Shown here: in pieces, positions 18,381-28,936 of the stretch
How the letters are laid out: every line of letters starts with the position of its first letter
Position numbering within the stretch: position 1 is the first letter of the stretch
Source of the DNA: Megaera_A sp965233855
GTDB taxonomy: Bacteria; Pseudomonadota; Alphaproteobacteria; Rickettsiales; Rickettsiaceae
Direction: 5' to 3'
Length of the DNA stretch: 64,000 bases
NCBI GenBank assembly: GCA_965233855.1
Contig: OZ247586.1
Span: forward strand, 372,001 to 436,000
Program-made: the position numbers and the translations under genes
Notes under the pieces: generated by a model
Database searches by the model: none
What the model saw: only the letters and a program-made list of their open reading frames with translations
Told to the model about the DNA's origin: nothing

Positions 18381-19310
18381 ATGAGAATTAGATTTTCTTC
18401 AGTTTTAACATTGATATTAGTTGTTAGTATTACTCTAACGGCCGTGGTTGCTGATGCCGCAAAACGTAGAAGTAAGAAGAAATCATCTGGAAGAACCCAA
18501 ACTAGTCTAGTCGTCGATGGAAGATCAGGAAAAATATTATACGCATCAAATGCACGTAAGAAAATATATCCTGCATCACTAACAAAAGTTATGACTATAT
18601 ATCTTGTGTTTGAAGCTCTTGAATCGGGTAAATTAAATTTAAATCAAAAACTTTACGTTTCAACATATGCTACTAAAGCTAGGCCATTAAAATTATACTT
18701 AAAAGCTAAAGAAAGAATAAAGGTACGAGATGCAATTCTTGGTTTGATCGTGAAGTCAGCCAATGATGCTGCGCGTGTTGTGGCTGAAAATATAGCTGGA
18801 TCTGAAAAAAGATTTGCACGGTTGATGACGGTCAGAGCACGCCAGCTTGGTATGAAGAATACTACTTTTACTAATGCATCTGGTTGGCATGATCCTAAGC
18901 AAGTTTCAACGGCTGTGGATTTAGCAAAACTGTCAATTGCAATAAAACGAGATTTTCCACAATATTATCATTTTTTTAAAAAAAGCAGTTTCAAATTTAA
19001 AGGAAAAACAATTAAAGGGCATAATAGAGTTTCAGAGACATATCCTGGAGCTGAGGGCCTTAAGACTGGGTTTACCACGCCTGCTGGTTGTAATTTAATA
19101 ACGGCAGCTACTAGAGGAAATAAGAGCTTAGTGGCAGTTGTTACAGGCAGGAGTAGCAGTGCGATTAGAAATAAGAATATGGTTCAATTGCTGGACAAAC
19201 ATTTTGGTGTGAAGCATAAAACTATAAAGAAAGCTAGAAAAACGAAGAAAAGAAAGACAAGATTGGCTAATCAAAAACGATCCTCTAACTCTAAGAAAAG
19301 AGTCCGTTAG
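18381..19310 (+). CDS. dacA: D-alanyl-D-alanine carboxypeptidase (DacA type)
   Basis: A 309-residue S11 penicillin-binding protein that trims the terminal D-Ala of peptidoglycan stem peptides. A signal peptide (about 1-27, ending VVADA) precedes a transpeptidase-like domain with SxxK (ASLTKVMT), SxN (VKSANDAA) and KTG (LKTGFTTPAGC). The C-terminus is short and strongly basic (KKARKTKKRKTR), replacing the PBP5 domain and amphipathic anchor of E. coli DacA. That tail could bind wall polymer or nucleic acid. It converges with the endolysin gene. Confidence 0.9.
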   Translation: MRIRFSSVLTLILVVSITLTAVVADAAKRRSKKKSSGRTQTSLVVDGRSGKILYASNARKKIYPASLTKVMTIYLVFEALESGKLNLNQKLYVSTYATKARPLKLYLKAKERIKVRDAILGLIVKSANDAARVVAENIAGSEKRFARLMTVRARQLGMKNTTFTNASGWHDPKQVSTAVDLAKLSIAIKRDFPQYYHFFKKSSFKFKGKTIKGHNRVSETYPGAEGLKTGFTTPAGCNLITAATRGNKSLVAVVTGRSSSAIRNKNMVQLLDKHFGVKHKTIKKARKTKKRKTRLANQKRSSNSKKRVR

Positions 19311-19315
19311 TCACA

Positions 19316-19780
19316 TTATTTATTAGAGTTATTAATTCCTGATATAAATAAATTATATTCTGCCTTACGTCTTTTTATTAAACCTGGTAATATTCTACCG
19401 TCTGCATATATCCAACGCAGCAACTCTGCTCCAGCTTCATCATAGAGACCATAGTTAATTTTTTGTCGCAATGTTGAGCGCTGAAGCGCGGCACCTCCTA
19501 GGTTGAAGGTGAAGGATGCTAAAGCAGAAAATTGATCATCATTAAGTATATTTGTGATGGATCTCAGCACTGATTTTTCAGCTATAAATAGATCTTGTTT
19601 AAGTATTCCTTCAGCGTCTATTTTTGATATTCGTTTATAATTCTCATGAGATAATATTTTGTGGCCAAATCCAATCGTTGGGTGTCCACCAGAGCAAATA
19701 TATGTGGTGGGTTTGAAACCTTCAAAAAACTTGATTAGTTCAATGCCTCGTGAGTTAGTAAATCTGTGAGTTAGTTTCAT
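19316..19780 (-). CDS. Phage/GTA-type endolysin (GH24 lysozyme)
   Basis: A 154-residue muramidase. The conserved core GIELIKFFEGFKPTTY holds the catalytic Glu, followed by GGHPTIGFGHKI (Asp/Thr region) and SALASFTFNLG. There is no signal peptide, so release would rely on the adjacent holin-like protein. Its start overlaps the holin-like stop by 4 bp (ATGA), so translation is coupled. It closes a minus-strand block with GTA tail genes and probably serves or served particle release. Confidence 0.85.
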   Translation of the reverse strand: MKLTHRFTNSRGIELIKFFEGFKPTTYICSGGHPTIGFGHKILSHENYKRISKIDAEGILKQDLFIAEKSVLRSITNILNDDQFSALASFTFNLGGAALQRSTLRQKINYGLYDEAGAELLRWIYADGRILPGLIKRRKAEYNLFISGINNSNK

Positions 19781-20229
19781 AATTTGTTTTTCCAGAGTTT
19801 TCTAAATGTTCTATGTCCGTAATAGAAACTAGTAATTCCTGCAAATATTGCTTGGTCATCAACGTTCCAAATTACTTCTAAATGTTCAATAACATGTGCA
19901 CTTGATGAGATTGCTTTATATTGTAAATATTTTACTCCCATATATAGTAAGAAAAAGCAGTATGCTAAAATTGGTCTTACTGATCCATTAAGAGTATCAA
20001 CCCATTTAATCTCGGTTTTATAAGTAGAGTAGAGTGAGGCTTGCTCTATCGTATCTTGATAAATTTGTATTTCTTGAAGTGTTTTATTTGTATTTGCAGC
20101 ATTAAATTTTATTTGTTTTTCTAATACGTCAAGTTCATGTTTTTTATCATTTATATCTTTGAAATATTTTATCAGTTCTGGAATAAATGATGTAATAAAT
20201 CCAGCTATTGAAGCAAGTAGAGTAATCAT
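19777..20229 (-). CDS. Holin-like 3TM-type protein
   Basis: A 150-residue membrane protein. An N-terminal hydrophobic segment (MITLLASIAGFITSFIPEL) is followed by a charged coiled-coil-like stretch (about 25-65). A hydrophobic pair follows (about 85-105, PILAYCFFLLYMGVKYL, and about 125-140). The topology, size and overlap with an endolysin gene fit the 3TM holins of alphaproteobacterial phages and GTAs. The call rests on topology and context more than on sequence motifs. Confidence 0.6.
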   Translation of the reverse strand: MITLLASIAGFITSFIPELIKYFKDINDKKHELDVLEKQIKFNAANTNKTLQEIQIYQDTIEQASLYSTYKTEIKWVDTLNGSVRPILAYCFFLLYMGVKYLQYKAISSSAHVIEHLEVIWNVDDQAIFAGITSFYYGHRTFRKLWKNKL

Positions 20230-20239
20230 ATTTTGTCTC

Positions 20240-20884
20240 CTAAAATTGGTGGTTTTGTGAAATTATTTTTCCAAGGAAGTTATGTGTTTCTGGGATGCGA
20301 AAAAGTTTAATCACATCCATTGAATTAGTCGCTTCTGTCATTACATGAGCTTCATTATTTTCCCACAATATAGTGTCAGGCCATGCTAGTAAGAATGAAT
20401 TTTCGTGGTTCTGCTTTATAGTAATGGTTAGTTCAGGAAGTAATATTTCCTCGGTTATGATTGAGCTATTAGCAGATATGTATAAATAGTGGTTTGCAAC
20501 ATTATTAGGAAGGGTGTAATCACCATTTATCTCGCTGAAACTTTCAGGAATTTTGCTAACTCCCATATCTATTTTAATCCACTCTCCATTATTAAATATG
20601 AAGAAACAAAAACTAGTTGCTACAAAAACCATCATACCTTCGATAGGCGTAAGAAATTGAACTTCTTTTGATTCATGTGATCTAAAACATATTTGATTTA
20701 GGTTATCTCCTTCTGTAAGGATAAACTTTTTGCCAACTTCAAGCACTTCTGGAACGGCGCTAATAAAATTAGTGACACTGTTATTTAAAAACTGGTCTAT
20801 TGTGAGGATTGATTCGTTATAAACAATGTCTTTATGGTCCTGCCCTGGAACCATTAGATTAAAAGCAAAAGAGTTTGTTTTCAT
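20240..20884 (-). CDS. DUF2793-like GTA/phage protein
   Basis: A 214-residue protein. Its N-terminus (LMVPGQDHKDIVYNESILTID) matches the pattern of DUF2793 proteins, which start PxQxxKHVxxNEAL-x-LD. The middle (VGKKFILTEGD, TPIEGMMVFV, FNNGEWIKIDMG) fits the same family. DUF2793 proteins are encoded next to the large baseplate protein in alphaproteobacterial GTAs and related phages. It lies 19 bp after that gene here. Molecular role unknown; possibly a tail fibre or attachment component. The frame is intact even though the upstream gene is broken. Confidence 0.6.
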   Translation of the reverse strand: MKTNSFAFNLMVPGQDHKDIVYNESILTIDQFLNNSVTNFISAVPEVLEVGKKFILTEGDNLNQICFRSHESKEVQFLTPIEGMMVFVATSFCFFIFNNGEWIKIDMGVSKIPESFSEINGDYTLPNNVANHYLYISANSSIITEEILLPELTITIKQNHENSFLLAWPDTILWENNEAHVMTEATNSMDVIKLFRIPETHNFLGKIISQNHQF

Positions 20885-20903
20885 AATTTAGTACTTAATG
20901 ATT

Positions 20904-23900
20904 TTATTGGGGTATTATATTTATTTTAAAACCATCACTAAGAGCTAGATCCGTAATATCAATATTAATTTCTGTCGTTTCAGAAACATATTCATATAAA
21001 TCTTTATTAGACATTAATATTATTTTGTAGCTCGCAATAGGCTCTATATCATCGTGAATCCATTTATTCTCTGAGTTAGTTCTAGTTACCCATTTTATAT
21101 ACAAATTATTCTCAGTAATTTTATTATGAGTTATATAAGGTGGTATTTTTTTTTGAGCGCTATTTTTAAAATTAATTGATTTCTCAAGATTATTTGCCTT
21201 AAAGGCGATTGTTTGGTTCTTTAATTTATCTGAAACTTGTATGATATTTTCTGTTTGTTCTAGTAGTATAAATTTTTCTCCATCTTTTGATGAAGAAATA
21301 TGTTTTTCGGTATTTGATACTCCACGAATAATGTGTGTTACTTCATAAAGCTCATACTAAATTTTGCATAAATTCTTAAATTTAATTATTTCTTTTCCAG
21401 CTAATGCATATTGCCAATTATCTGAAATATATTTTTCTAGATTATGCCCGGAAATAATAAGTTTGCTTTTTGTATCAATTATAAAAATACTAGATGAATC
21501 TGATTGTTGAAAATCAGTTATTTCGCAGATAGCATTTGTAGGTTTTATATTCATAATATGCCCCCATTTTCCATCTAGACTCGAAGGAAAGTTTGAATAT
21601 AAAGAAGTTGAACTTTTAGCTTGTAGATAGACTGCAGGGTAACTTCCAGAGCTATTATTTATATGAAATGGTAGATCAAGTATTTCTAGTTTAGTATCTA
21701 TATAGAAATCTGATTGATTATTATGCGGTTTATTATTGAATTTAATCGAAGAATAATTTTCTTGCTTATCTATTATACCAATAATTGTTGATTGATTGTC
21801 CGAAGAATTAACTTCTATTACACGAATGATATAGATTTTTGCAATATCATTTATTTGAATAAAATCAGATGGCACAATGTTTATTTGTGGATCATAAATT
21901 TTAAAGTTTATTATTTCGGTTTCGTTTTGTGCATTTAATAAGATTGATTTACCAATATTATTAGCTTCATATGATGTTAGTAAAATGGGTAGGTTGATTG
22001 TAAGGTCTCGTTTATAAGAATTTCGTTTTGTATTTAGTTGGGTATAATGAGAATTATATGTGTCATTATAATTTATATAATTAATACCAATACGATTGAT
22101 TTTTGATTTTTCATCAGTTTTGATCGTTTCAATGTAACTATTATTAGTTAATTGCATAATTATATCATTTATTTCTAGTATTGCTTTGTTATATCCTCTC
22201 CTTTGGAAGGAAATAATATTTTTGTTATTAGCATTAATGTCAAAGAAAAATGCAGCTCTAAGGGTGTTGATTGCATTTAAACCTGATAAACTATTATTAA
22301 AAACTAACCCTTCGACTTTCTTATCTACAGAACTAACGTCTATTATTTGGGGGTCAAGGTCACATCTTTCTGATATTTCAAGTAAGATTGAAGCTAGGTT
22401 GCTAGAACCAAATTTATAATTTACCCAATGACCTTTTTCCCAAAGATAACCATCTTTCCATGTACTTGTAGTTGGCCAAGCTGGGTAGGGGCGCGCATCC
22501 CAACACCATAAGAACATTTCTTCTACATATTCTTGGCTTTTCCAGAATTCGATAAAAGCTCGTATAGAGGTTCTTTGGATTGCAAAGTCTGTTTCTCCAC
22601 TTGAGTGTTTAGGGATTCCTCCATCTTCACATTTATCATCAAAGAAAACATTTGGCTGGTTAGTTGCTTTATCAATTGATGGGAAGCCAAATTCTGTAAA
22701 CCAGATTGGTTTTGATCTTGGTTCCCAAGCGGTGTTCTCTTCATTCGGGTTTTGATGAGTGTTTTCCCACCAATATTTTAGATTTTTCCATGCATATTTT
22801 GGTGCTAATGGTTTTCTTGATTCGTCTTCTGAATCTATATAGTAATCATAGCCTTCTCCGCTATTAAATCCCTGTTTGATTTTGTCTTTTGAAATATCTG
22901 ATGAGATGGAGTTGGTGATCGGGAAATAAGCGTCAATTCCTATAAAATCAATGTTCGGCGACGACCAAAGGGAGTCTAGATTAAACCACCCATCAGTAGT
23001 GTGGTGATATTCAGACCAGTCAGCAGCATAAGTGACTTTTACTCCATCACCAACAATTTCTTTTACGCGTGCTGCAAGATTGATTAATTCATCCACTGCA
23101 GGAAAGTTATCTTCATTTTTAATTCTTGTTAAGCCAATAAGCTCAGATCCAATAACAAATGCATCAACATGATCTTTTACAAGGTTTGCATAATGTAAAA
23201 TAAATTCATTATAGCCACTTTCTCTTGTGAAAAAATTTGATACATGTTCTGCTTCTGTTGTTAATTTTCCTCTCCAAGGTTTGCCTTCTACATCCATTAA
23301 AAACATTGGGTAAAACATAATATTAAGTTTCCGCTTTCTTAGTTCCTCTAAATATCTCAGAATGCTCGCATCGTTTATACTGCCTCCATATTGTGGATTT
23401 TCTTGAGCATCCTTTGTGATTTCATATGCTGTATTTCGGTTATATTTAGAGACTTGCCATTTTTCTGAGTATTGCGCATCAGAGTCTTTAAATTCTACAG
23501 CTGGATGAATTAAACAGTCTTTTGCATCTCGATTATCTCCAAACCAGCATACAACGGGTGCAACCCATTTTATATTTGAGCAAGTAGTTTTTAGCTGATT
23601 TAGACTATGAATACTATTTGGTAAATTTTATAGATTATGGCTATTAATTTTTTTTGCATTTACTTGTATTCCATTTTCTGTAATTTGAGATTTTGTTTGG
23701 ATCTTTGTGTCATAGACAAATTCTCCAGATCCTGGAATCATCACCATTGATTCAACCATTTCTTCTACTGAGGCTTTTGTTTTTACATTTGCTTTTCTTA
23801 GCACTTCAAATTGAAAATTAGGAATCATGTCACCAAAATCTGCAAGAGGTAATTCATCAAATACAATATAAGCTATTCCTCTATATGCTGGCGTAAATTT

Positions 23901-24410
23901 TTTACATTGTTTTGCAATGGTGGGGTCAGGTAATTGTTCTTCATCTCCTTTATAGAGTGTAAATTTATATTTACTTATATCGATAAGATCATCTCCGAGC
24001 CATACTCTCTCTATATCTTCGATTTTTCCTATACAAATGCACATAGCGAAGCTTAAGAAATATTCTAATTCTGTAGTTTCTTTTGTAAGCTTTATGTTAG
24101 CTCTTTTAATATATTTTTTAGTGCTGTTTGAGTTTCTTTTTTCGATAATTTGATCTGCCCATATTATTTGTCCAGGAATTTGCATTCTGCCAAAAATTAA
24201 TGGTATAGGTTTGCCATACCCAGCCATTGATATATGAAAACTATCATGGATATTTGTAAATTTATGAGTGGATTTATTGCGTTGAAACCATTTTCTTTCT
24301 AAGTAATCACCAGCTAATTTTCCTGTGTATCTTCCTATAGTTGATAGAATTCCTCCACCAAAATATTTCCCAATACTGCCGCCAACGCTTGATAAAATGC
24401 TTCCAATCAT
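20904..24410 (-). pseudogene. GTA baseplate 'megatron' protein (gp15-like) with two in-frame stops
   Basis: One continuous minus-strand frame of 1169 codons interrupted only by TAA at 23628-23630 and TAG at 21357-21359. The first segment (24410-23631) is the N-terminal domain (GKPIPLIFGRMQIPGQIIWAD, FDELPLADFGDMIPNF). The codons after the TAA continue without a shift into IKWVAPVVCWFGDN and the glycoside-hydrolase TIM-barrel-like domain (DHVDAFVIGSELIGLTRI, IDFIGIDAYFPIT, PIWFTEFGFPSID). After the TAG the frame continues with YELYEVTHIIRG. This order is that of the gp15 tail-tip/host-specificity protein of Rhodobacter-type GTAs. Two nonsense codons make a functional product unlikely without readthrough. 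Confidence 0.82.
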
Positions 24411-24505
24411 GATTTGTCTACCAAAAAATTAAGATGTTGATGTTAGCATTTAATAAGGCTTGGACTAATCCATCGCTCTGGTATATTATTTATGCTAAAT
24501 AAAAA

Positions 24506-25897
24506 ATGATGAAAATAATGAAAGTAAGAACAAGATTTGCCCCTTCGCCAACTGGTTATTTGCATATTGGTGGTGCACGTACAGCTTTATTTAATTACTT
24601 ATTTGCTAAGAAACATGGTGGAGATTTTTTGCTTCGAATAGAAGATACAGATTTATCAAGATCAACAAAAGAAGCAAAGAAAGCTATTCTAGATTCAATG
24701 GAATGGCTTGATTTAAAACATGATGGAGAGGTTGTTTATCAATCTTCAAGACAAGATAGGCATCTAGAGATTGCAAATCAGCTACTAGCAGAAGGCAATG
24801 CATATTATTGCTATACAGATCAAGAAGAAATAATTTCTTTGAGAGATAAAGCAAAAGCAAATGGTGAGCATTTTATTTTTCACTCAAAATGGAGAGACGT
24901 TAGTTCGAATGAGGTTCCAGAAGGAGTAAAACCTGTAATTAGGCTTAAAGCTCCAAGGGAAGGAAAAACAATAGTTAATGATTTGCTTCAGGGAGATGTT
25001 GTTGTACAAAATTCTCATCTTGATGATATGATTTTAGTTCGTAGTGATGGAACTCCGACATATATGCTAGCTGTAGTTGTAGATGATCATGATATGGAAA
25101 TAACTCATATTATTAGAGGTGATGACCATTTGAGTAATGCTTCAAGACAGCAGCTAATATATGAAGCAATGGGGTGGAGTATACCAAAAATGGTTCATAT
25201 ACCTTTGATTCATGGTCCAGATGGGGCTAAACTTTCAAAAAGACATGGGGCTCTTGGAGCAGAGAAATATAAAGAAATGGGTTATCTTCCAGAAGCATTG
25301 AGTAATTATTTGCTTCGTCTTGGTTGGTCGCATGGAGATGATGAAATAATCTCAAGAGAGCAGGCAATTGAATGGTTTGGTGTTGAGGGTTTGGGTAAAT
25401 CTCCATCTAGACTTGATTTTGACAAAATGAAGCATATGAATGCTCAGTATTTGCGTAATGTTGATAATATTGTTTTATCTAATATGATTTTTGAACATTA
25501 TAAAGGTGAATTATCAGATGCTTCTCAAAGTGCTATTAGATCTGCAATTGACTCTATAAAGCCAAGAGCAGAATTAGTAACAGATTTATATGAATTGGCC
25601 GAAATGTTTATAATAGAAAAGCCTTTGCAAATAAGTGATGAAGCAGAGCAAATTATATCTGAGTGCGAAGATGCATTGAAGCAACAGGTAATAGATGGGC
25701 TTATGAATATTAAGCAGTTTGATAAGGAAAGCATTCAATCTACTTTAAAAGAAATAGCCAAGAAGAATGATTTGAAGCTCGGAGGTCTAATGAAATATGT
25801 AAGAGCCTATATAGCTGGTAAATCTTCTTCTCCAAGTGTATTTGAAATGATAGAAATATTAGGTAGAGAAGTTAGCATCCAAAGGCTTAAAAGATGA
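24506..25897 (+). CDS. gltX: Glutamyl-tRNA synthetase
   Basis: A 463-residue class I aminoacyl-tRNA synthetase. It has a HIGH-type motif (APSPTGYLHIGGARTALFNYL) and a KMSKS-type motif (GAKLSKRHGALG), with an anticodon-binding domain at the C-terminus. The organism class typically has two GltX paralogs, one charging tRNA-Gln for transamidation; only one is seen here. Several ATGs lie close together, and the one before KVRTRFAPSP (24518) is the most natural start. It overlaps holB by 4 bp. Confidence 0.95.
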   Translation: MMKIMKVRTRFAPSPTGYLHIGGARTALFNYLFAKKHGGDFLLRIEDTDLSRSTKEAKKAILDSMEWLDLKHDGEVVYQSSRQDRHLEIANQLLAEGNAYYCYTDQEEIISLRDKAKANGEHFIFHSKWRDVSSNEVPEGVKPVIRLKAPREGKTIVNDLLQGDVVVQNSHLDDMILVRSDGTPTYMLAVVVDDHDMEITHIIRGDDHLSNASRQQLIYEAMGWSIPKMVHIPLIHGPDGAKLSKRHGALGAEKYKEMGYLPEALSNYLLRLGWSHGDDEIISREQAIEWFGVEGLGKSPSRLDFDKMKHMNAQYLRNVDNIVLSNMIFEHYKGELSDASQSAIRSAIDSIKPRAELVTDLYELAEMFIIEKPLQISDEAEQIISECEDALKQQVIDGLMNIKQFDKESIQSTLKEIAKKNDLKLGGLMKYVRAYIAGKSSSPSVFEMIEILGREVSIQRLKR

Positions 25898-26682
25898 TAG
25901 AAAAATATTTAGAAAATCATAATAAAATTGGTCGTTTGCATAGTAGCTATATAATAAATACAGACGATTCTGCTCAAGCTTTGGTTGAGGTTGAGTCATT
26001 TTTACAAAAAAATCTTCTAAATGATAATGAGTTAAAAAACTCTCCTGATTATTCTTGTGTTCGAAGGGCTGATAGTAAAACAAAAAATATTGCAGTTGAT
26101 CAAATTCGTGATCTGCAGAGTTTTTTAAATAAAACTTCAGTTGTTAGCGGACAAAAGGTTGGCGTTATATTTGCTGCTGATGAAATGAATTTAAATTCTT
26201 CTAATTCTTGTTTGAAGCTCTTGGAAGAACCACCAATGAATACTCATATGTTTTTAATTACAGAAAATATGGCGAGTATTATTCCAACCATTAGATCGAG
26301 ATGCGCTAAAATAAATCATTTTTATCATCTTCAAGATCAAAGAGTGATTGATGATGAGTTTATTAGACCTCTTTTAAAAAGTATAAAAATAAAAGAAAGG
26401 CTAGATTTTATCAAAAAATTTGCTCTAAAAGATCGCGATGTCTGGTCAGCTTTTTCTAATGCAATAGAAGTTGTTATAGTTAAGCTTGGAAAAAGCATTG
26501 TGGGTGTTGAGGTGGATTTAGCGCCTGCGGAGTTAGAATTATTAAGTCAGCTAAAAAGTAAATCCCCTGAGTATATTCAAAGAAAATATGTGGACGTAAA
26601 AGAAATTATTGATAACACCAATAATTTTGATTTGGACTTGCGCAGCAGCGTTGTTCTATTGATAGATAAAATGAGATATTAG
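25894..26682 (+). CDS. holB: DNA polymerase III delta-prime-like subunit
   Basis: A 262-residue clamp-loader subunit. It retains NIAVDQIRDLQSFLN, VIFAADEMNLNSSNSCLKLLEEPP and IPTIRSRC, which are diagnostic for the DnaX/HolB family. The N-terminal P-loop and zinc cysteines are missing or degenerate (GRLHSSYIINTDDSAQ). This is tolerated because delta-prime does not need to hydrolyse ATP, and small HolB proteins are common in Rickettsiales. It is coupled to gltX by a 4-bp overlap and is 7 bp from recG. Confidence 0.82.
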   Translation: MIEKYLENHNKIGRLHSSYIINTDDSAQALVEVESFLQKNLLNDNELKNSPDYSCVRRADSKTKNIAVDQIRDLQSFLNKTSVVSGQKVGVIFAADEMNLNSSNSCLKLLEEPPMNTHMFLITENMASIIPTIRSRCAKINHFYHLQDQRVIDDEFIRPLLKSIKIKERLDFIKKFALKDRDVWSAFSNAIEVVIVKLGKSIVGVEVDLAPAELELLSQLKSKSPEYIQRKYVDVKEIIDNTNNFDLDLRSSVVLLIDKMRY

Positions 26683-26689
26683 TTTTAGT

Positions 26690-28789
26690 ATGTATAATAT
26701 TTTTTTTCAGCCTGTTAAATCCATTATTCCTATGAAGGAAACAGCTGAAAAAGCTCTTGCTAGACTTGGAATTCATGTTCTTCGAGATTTAGTTTTTTAT
26801 AAACCATATTCATATAATATCATTGATAACTCTTCTGATTTAAGGCATTTGCAAACTGGATCGCTTGTTCAGGCTGAAGTTGTTATTGATGCTATTGACA
26901 TTCCAAGATTAAAGAAATCTCCGACTAAAATATATACTTCTAATGATAGTGGAGAATTAGTTTTAGTTTTTTTTAGTAAAATTCCACCTTTTATATTTTC
27001 ACGATTAAAAGTAGGAAATAAATGTATTGTTACTGGTAAGATACAGAAGTTTGATGGGTTTTGTCAGATTAATCATCCTGAATTTATTTTTAAGAAAGAA
27101 TTATCGAATCCGGTAGAGCCAGTTTACCATTTAACATATGGCATAATAAATAAACAATTATATGGTTATATATTAGAAGGAATTTCTTCGCTAGAAGCCG
27201 CGATAAAAGCAAGAAATGCTTTTGGTTATATATCAACTAATAATATGCATGAGCTTCTTGATGAGAAACAATATATGCAAAATATTCTGTCAGAACTTAA
27301 ATCTATGCATCTAATTAATGCAAAGCCAAATGCTTTAGTGATAGAGAATTTATTAGCTGAATCAATAGAGAAATTGGCAGTTAAAGAATTATTTGCCAAT
27401 CAAGTATCACTTGCTAGGCTTAGGAAGGCAGAGCATCAAGTGCGTGGAAATGAGTTTGTAGTTGATAGTAAAAGAAAACAGCAAGTCCTTGATAAATTAG
27501 GCTTTGAATTAACAGATGCTCAAGATTTAGCCATTAAGGAAATCGAGAGCAATCAAATCAGGCCAGTTCAGATGATGCGTCTTTTGCAAGGGGATGTTGG
27601 CTCTGGAAAAACATTGGTTGCTTTAATGACAATGCTGAATGTAGTAGAATCTGGATTTCAAACTGCATTAATGGTGCCTACAGATTTACTTAGTGCGCAG
27701 CATTTTCAGTTTTTTAAAAATTCGCTTGAAGGCGTGGGCGTTAGTTGTGCACTGCTTACTGGTAAAACTAAAGCAAAAGAGAGAAGGGAAATAAGCGCAG
27801 ATTTACTTAGTGGTAAAATAGATGTTTTGATAGGGACACATGCGCTATTTCAAGATTCTGTTGAGTTTAAGAATCTTGGTTATGTAATCATTGACGAGCA
27901 GCATAGGTTTGGAGTTGAGCAAAGAATGGAATTGATTGCCAAAGCCTCGCACCCAGACGTTCTTGTCATGACGGCTACTCCAATTCCACGGAGTCTTACA
28001 TTGACTATGTTTGGTGATATGAGTGTTTCTCTTGTTAAAACTAAACCAAAAAATCGCTTGCCTATTACTACTACTATCGCTTCTAATGAGAAAAATGCCC
28101 AAATAATTGAATCATTAGGTAAAAAACTCAATGAAGGGCAGAAGATATATTGGGTTTGTCCATTAATTGATAAAAATGATAAATCACTTGAAGAGGATGA
28201 GATATCTGTTTTTGCAAATGTTACAGAAAGATATGAAGATCTTGAGAGGGCATATCCAGGTTTAGTTGGAATATTGCATGGTAAAATGAAACCAGCTGAA
28301 AAAGATAATATCATGCAAAAATTTAAAAATGGAGATATTAAGATATTAATTGCTACTACGGTTATTGAAGTTGGAATTGATGTTCCGGATGCAACTTTAA
28401 TGATTATAGAAAATGCTGAAAAATTTGGTTTAGCACAATTGCATCAACTTCGAGGCCGAGTGGGGCGTGGCTTACTTCAGTCATATTGTATTCTTGTGTA
28501 TAATCCAAAAAGATTATCTGCTATGTCTCGCAAGAGATTAGAAATAATGAGAAATAGTGATGATGGGTTTTATATCGCTGAACAAGATTTAATCTTGCGT
28601 GGTGGTGGTGAAATTTTAGGAACTAAGCAAAGCGGTGAGCCAGATTTCTTTTTTTCCGATCTTGGTCGTGATGTAGAGACTCTTCTTAAAGTTAATAAAC
28701 TTTCAAAGGATGTAAACGTTTCAGAGTTTATTGATTTTCAAACTAGGCTTTTTGATAGAGACAGGGAAGAGTTAGTTAAGAGTGGGTAA
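26690..28789 (+). CDS. recG: ATP-dependent DNA helicase RecG
   Basis: A 699-residue branch-migration helicase that regresses stalled forks. The N-terminal wedge/OB domain (about 1-190) is followed by a superfamily 2 core with Walker A LQGDVGSGKTLVAL, DEQH box IIDEQHRFGVEQR, motif III MTATPIPRSL, motif VI QLRGRVGRG and a C-terminal TRG region. Full length with no lesions. Last gene of the gltX-holB-recG operon. Confidence 0.95.
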   Translation: MYNIFFQPVKSIIPMKETAEKALARLGIHVLRDLVFYKPYSYNIIDNSSDLRHLQTGSLVQAEVVIDAIDIPRLKKSPTKIYTSNDSGELVLVFFSKIPPFIFSRLKVGNKCIVTGKIQKFDGFCQINHPEFIFKKELSNPVEPVYHLTYGIINKQLYGYILEGISSLEAAIKARNAFGYISTNNMHELLDEKQYMQNILSELKSMHLINAKPNALVIENLLAESIEKLAVKELFANQVSLARLRKAEHQVRGNEFVVDSKRKQQVLDKLGFELTDAQDLAIKEIESNQIRPVQMMRLLQGDVGSGKTLVALMTMLNVVESGFQTALMVPTDLLSAQHFQFFKNSLEGVGVSCALLTGKTKAKERREISADLLSGKIDVLIGTHALFQDSVEFKNLGYVIIDEQHRFGVEQRMELIAKASHPDVLVMTATPIPRSLTLTMFGDMSVSLVKTKPKNRLPITTTIASNEKNAQIIESLGKKLNEGQKIYWVCPLIDKNDKSLEEDEISVFANVTERYEDLERAYPGLVGILHGKMKPAEKDNIMQKFKNGDIKILIATTVIEVGIDVPDATLMIIENAEKFGLAQLHQLRGRVGRGLLQSYCILVYNPKRLSAMSRKRLEIMRNSDDGFYIAEQDLILRGGGEILGTKQSGEPDFFFSDLGRDVETLLKVNKLSKDVNVSEFIDFQTRLFDRDREELVKSG

Positions 28790-28863
28790 TATTTTATTTT
28801 AGACTATTACTAAAGCTTTTTAGTAGGTTTGTTGCAAATAGTAAATTTTATATTAACGATTGC

Positions 28864-28892
28864 TTGACTATTGCCTTAATATATGTTAATTT
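28864..28892 (+). promoter_or_regulatory. Probable sigma-70 promoter of the alanine-rich gene
   Basis: TTGACT at 28864-28869 resembles a -35 box and is followed 17 bases later by TAATTT at 28887-28892, a weak -10. It precedes the ATG at 28937, which has an AAAGG ribosome-binding site about 9 bases upstream. The good -35 and correct spacing support it, but the -10 is imperfect. Confidence 0.42.
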
Positions 28893-28936
28893 TTTTACAA
28901 GAAAGGTGTATATTCAACAATAGAAAGGTAATAATT

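Noticed and set aside
20904..24410. Stop-codon reassignment as an explanation for the in-frame TAA and TAG
   Set aside because: Many intact genes in the window end in TAA or TAG at the expected position, so these codons still mean stop.
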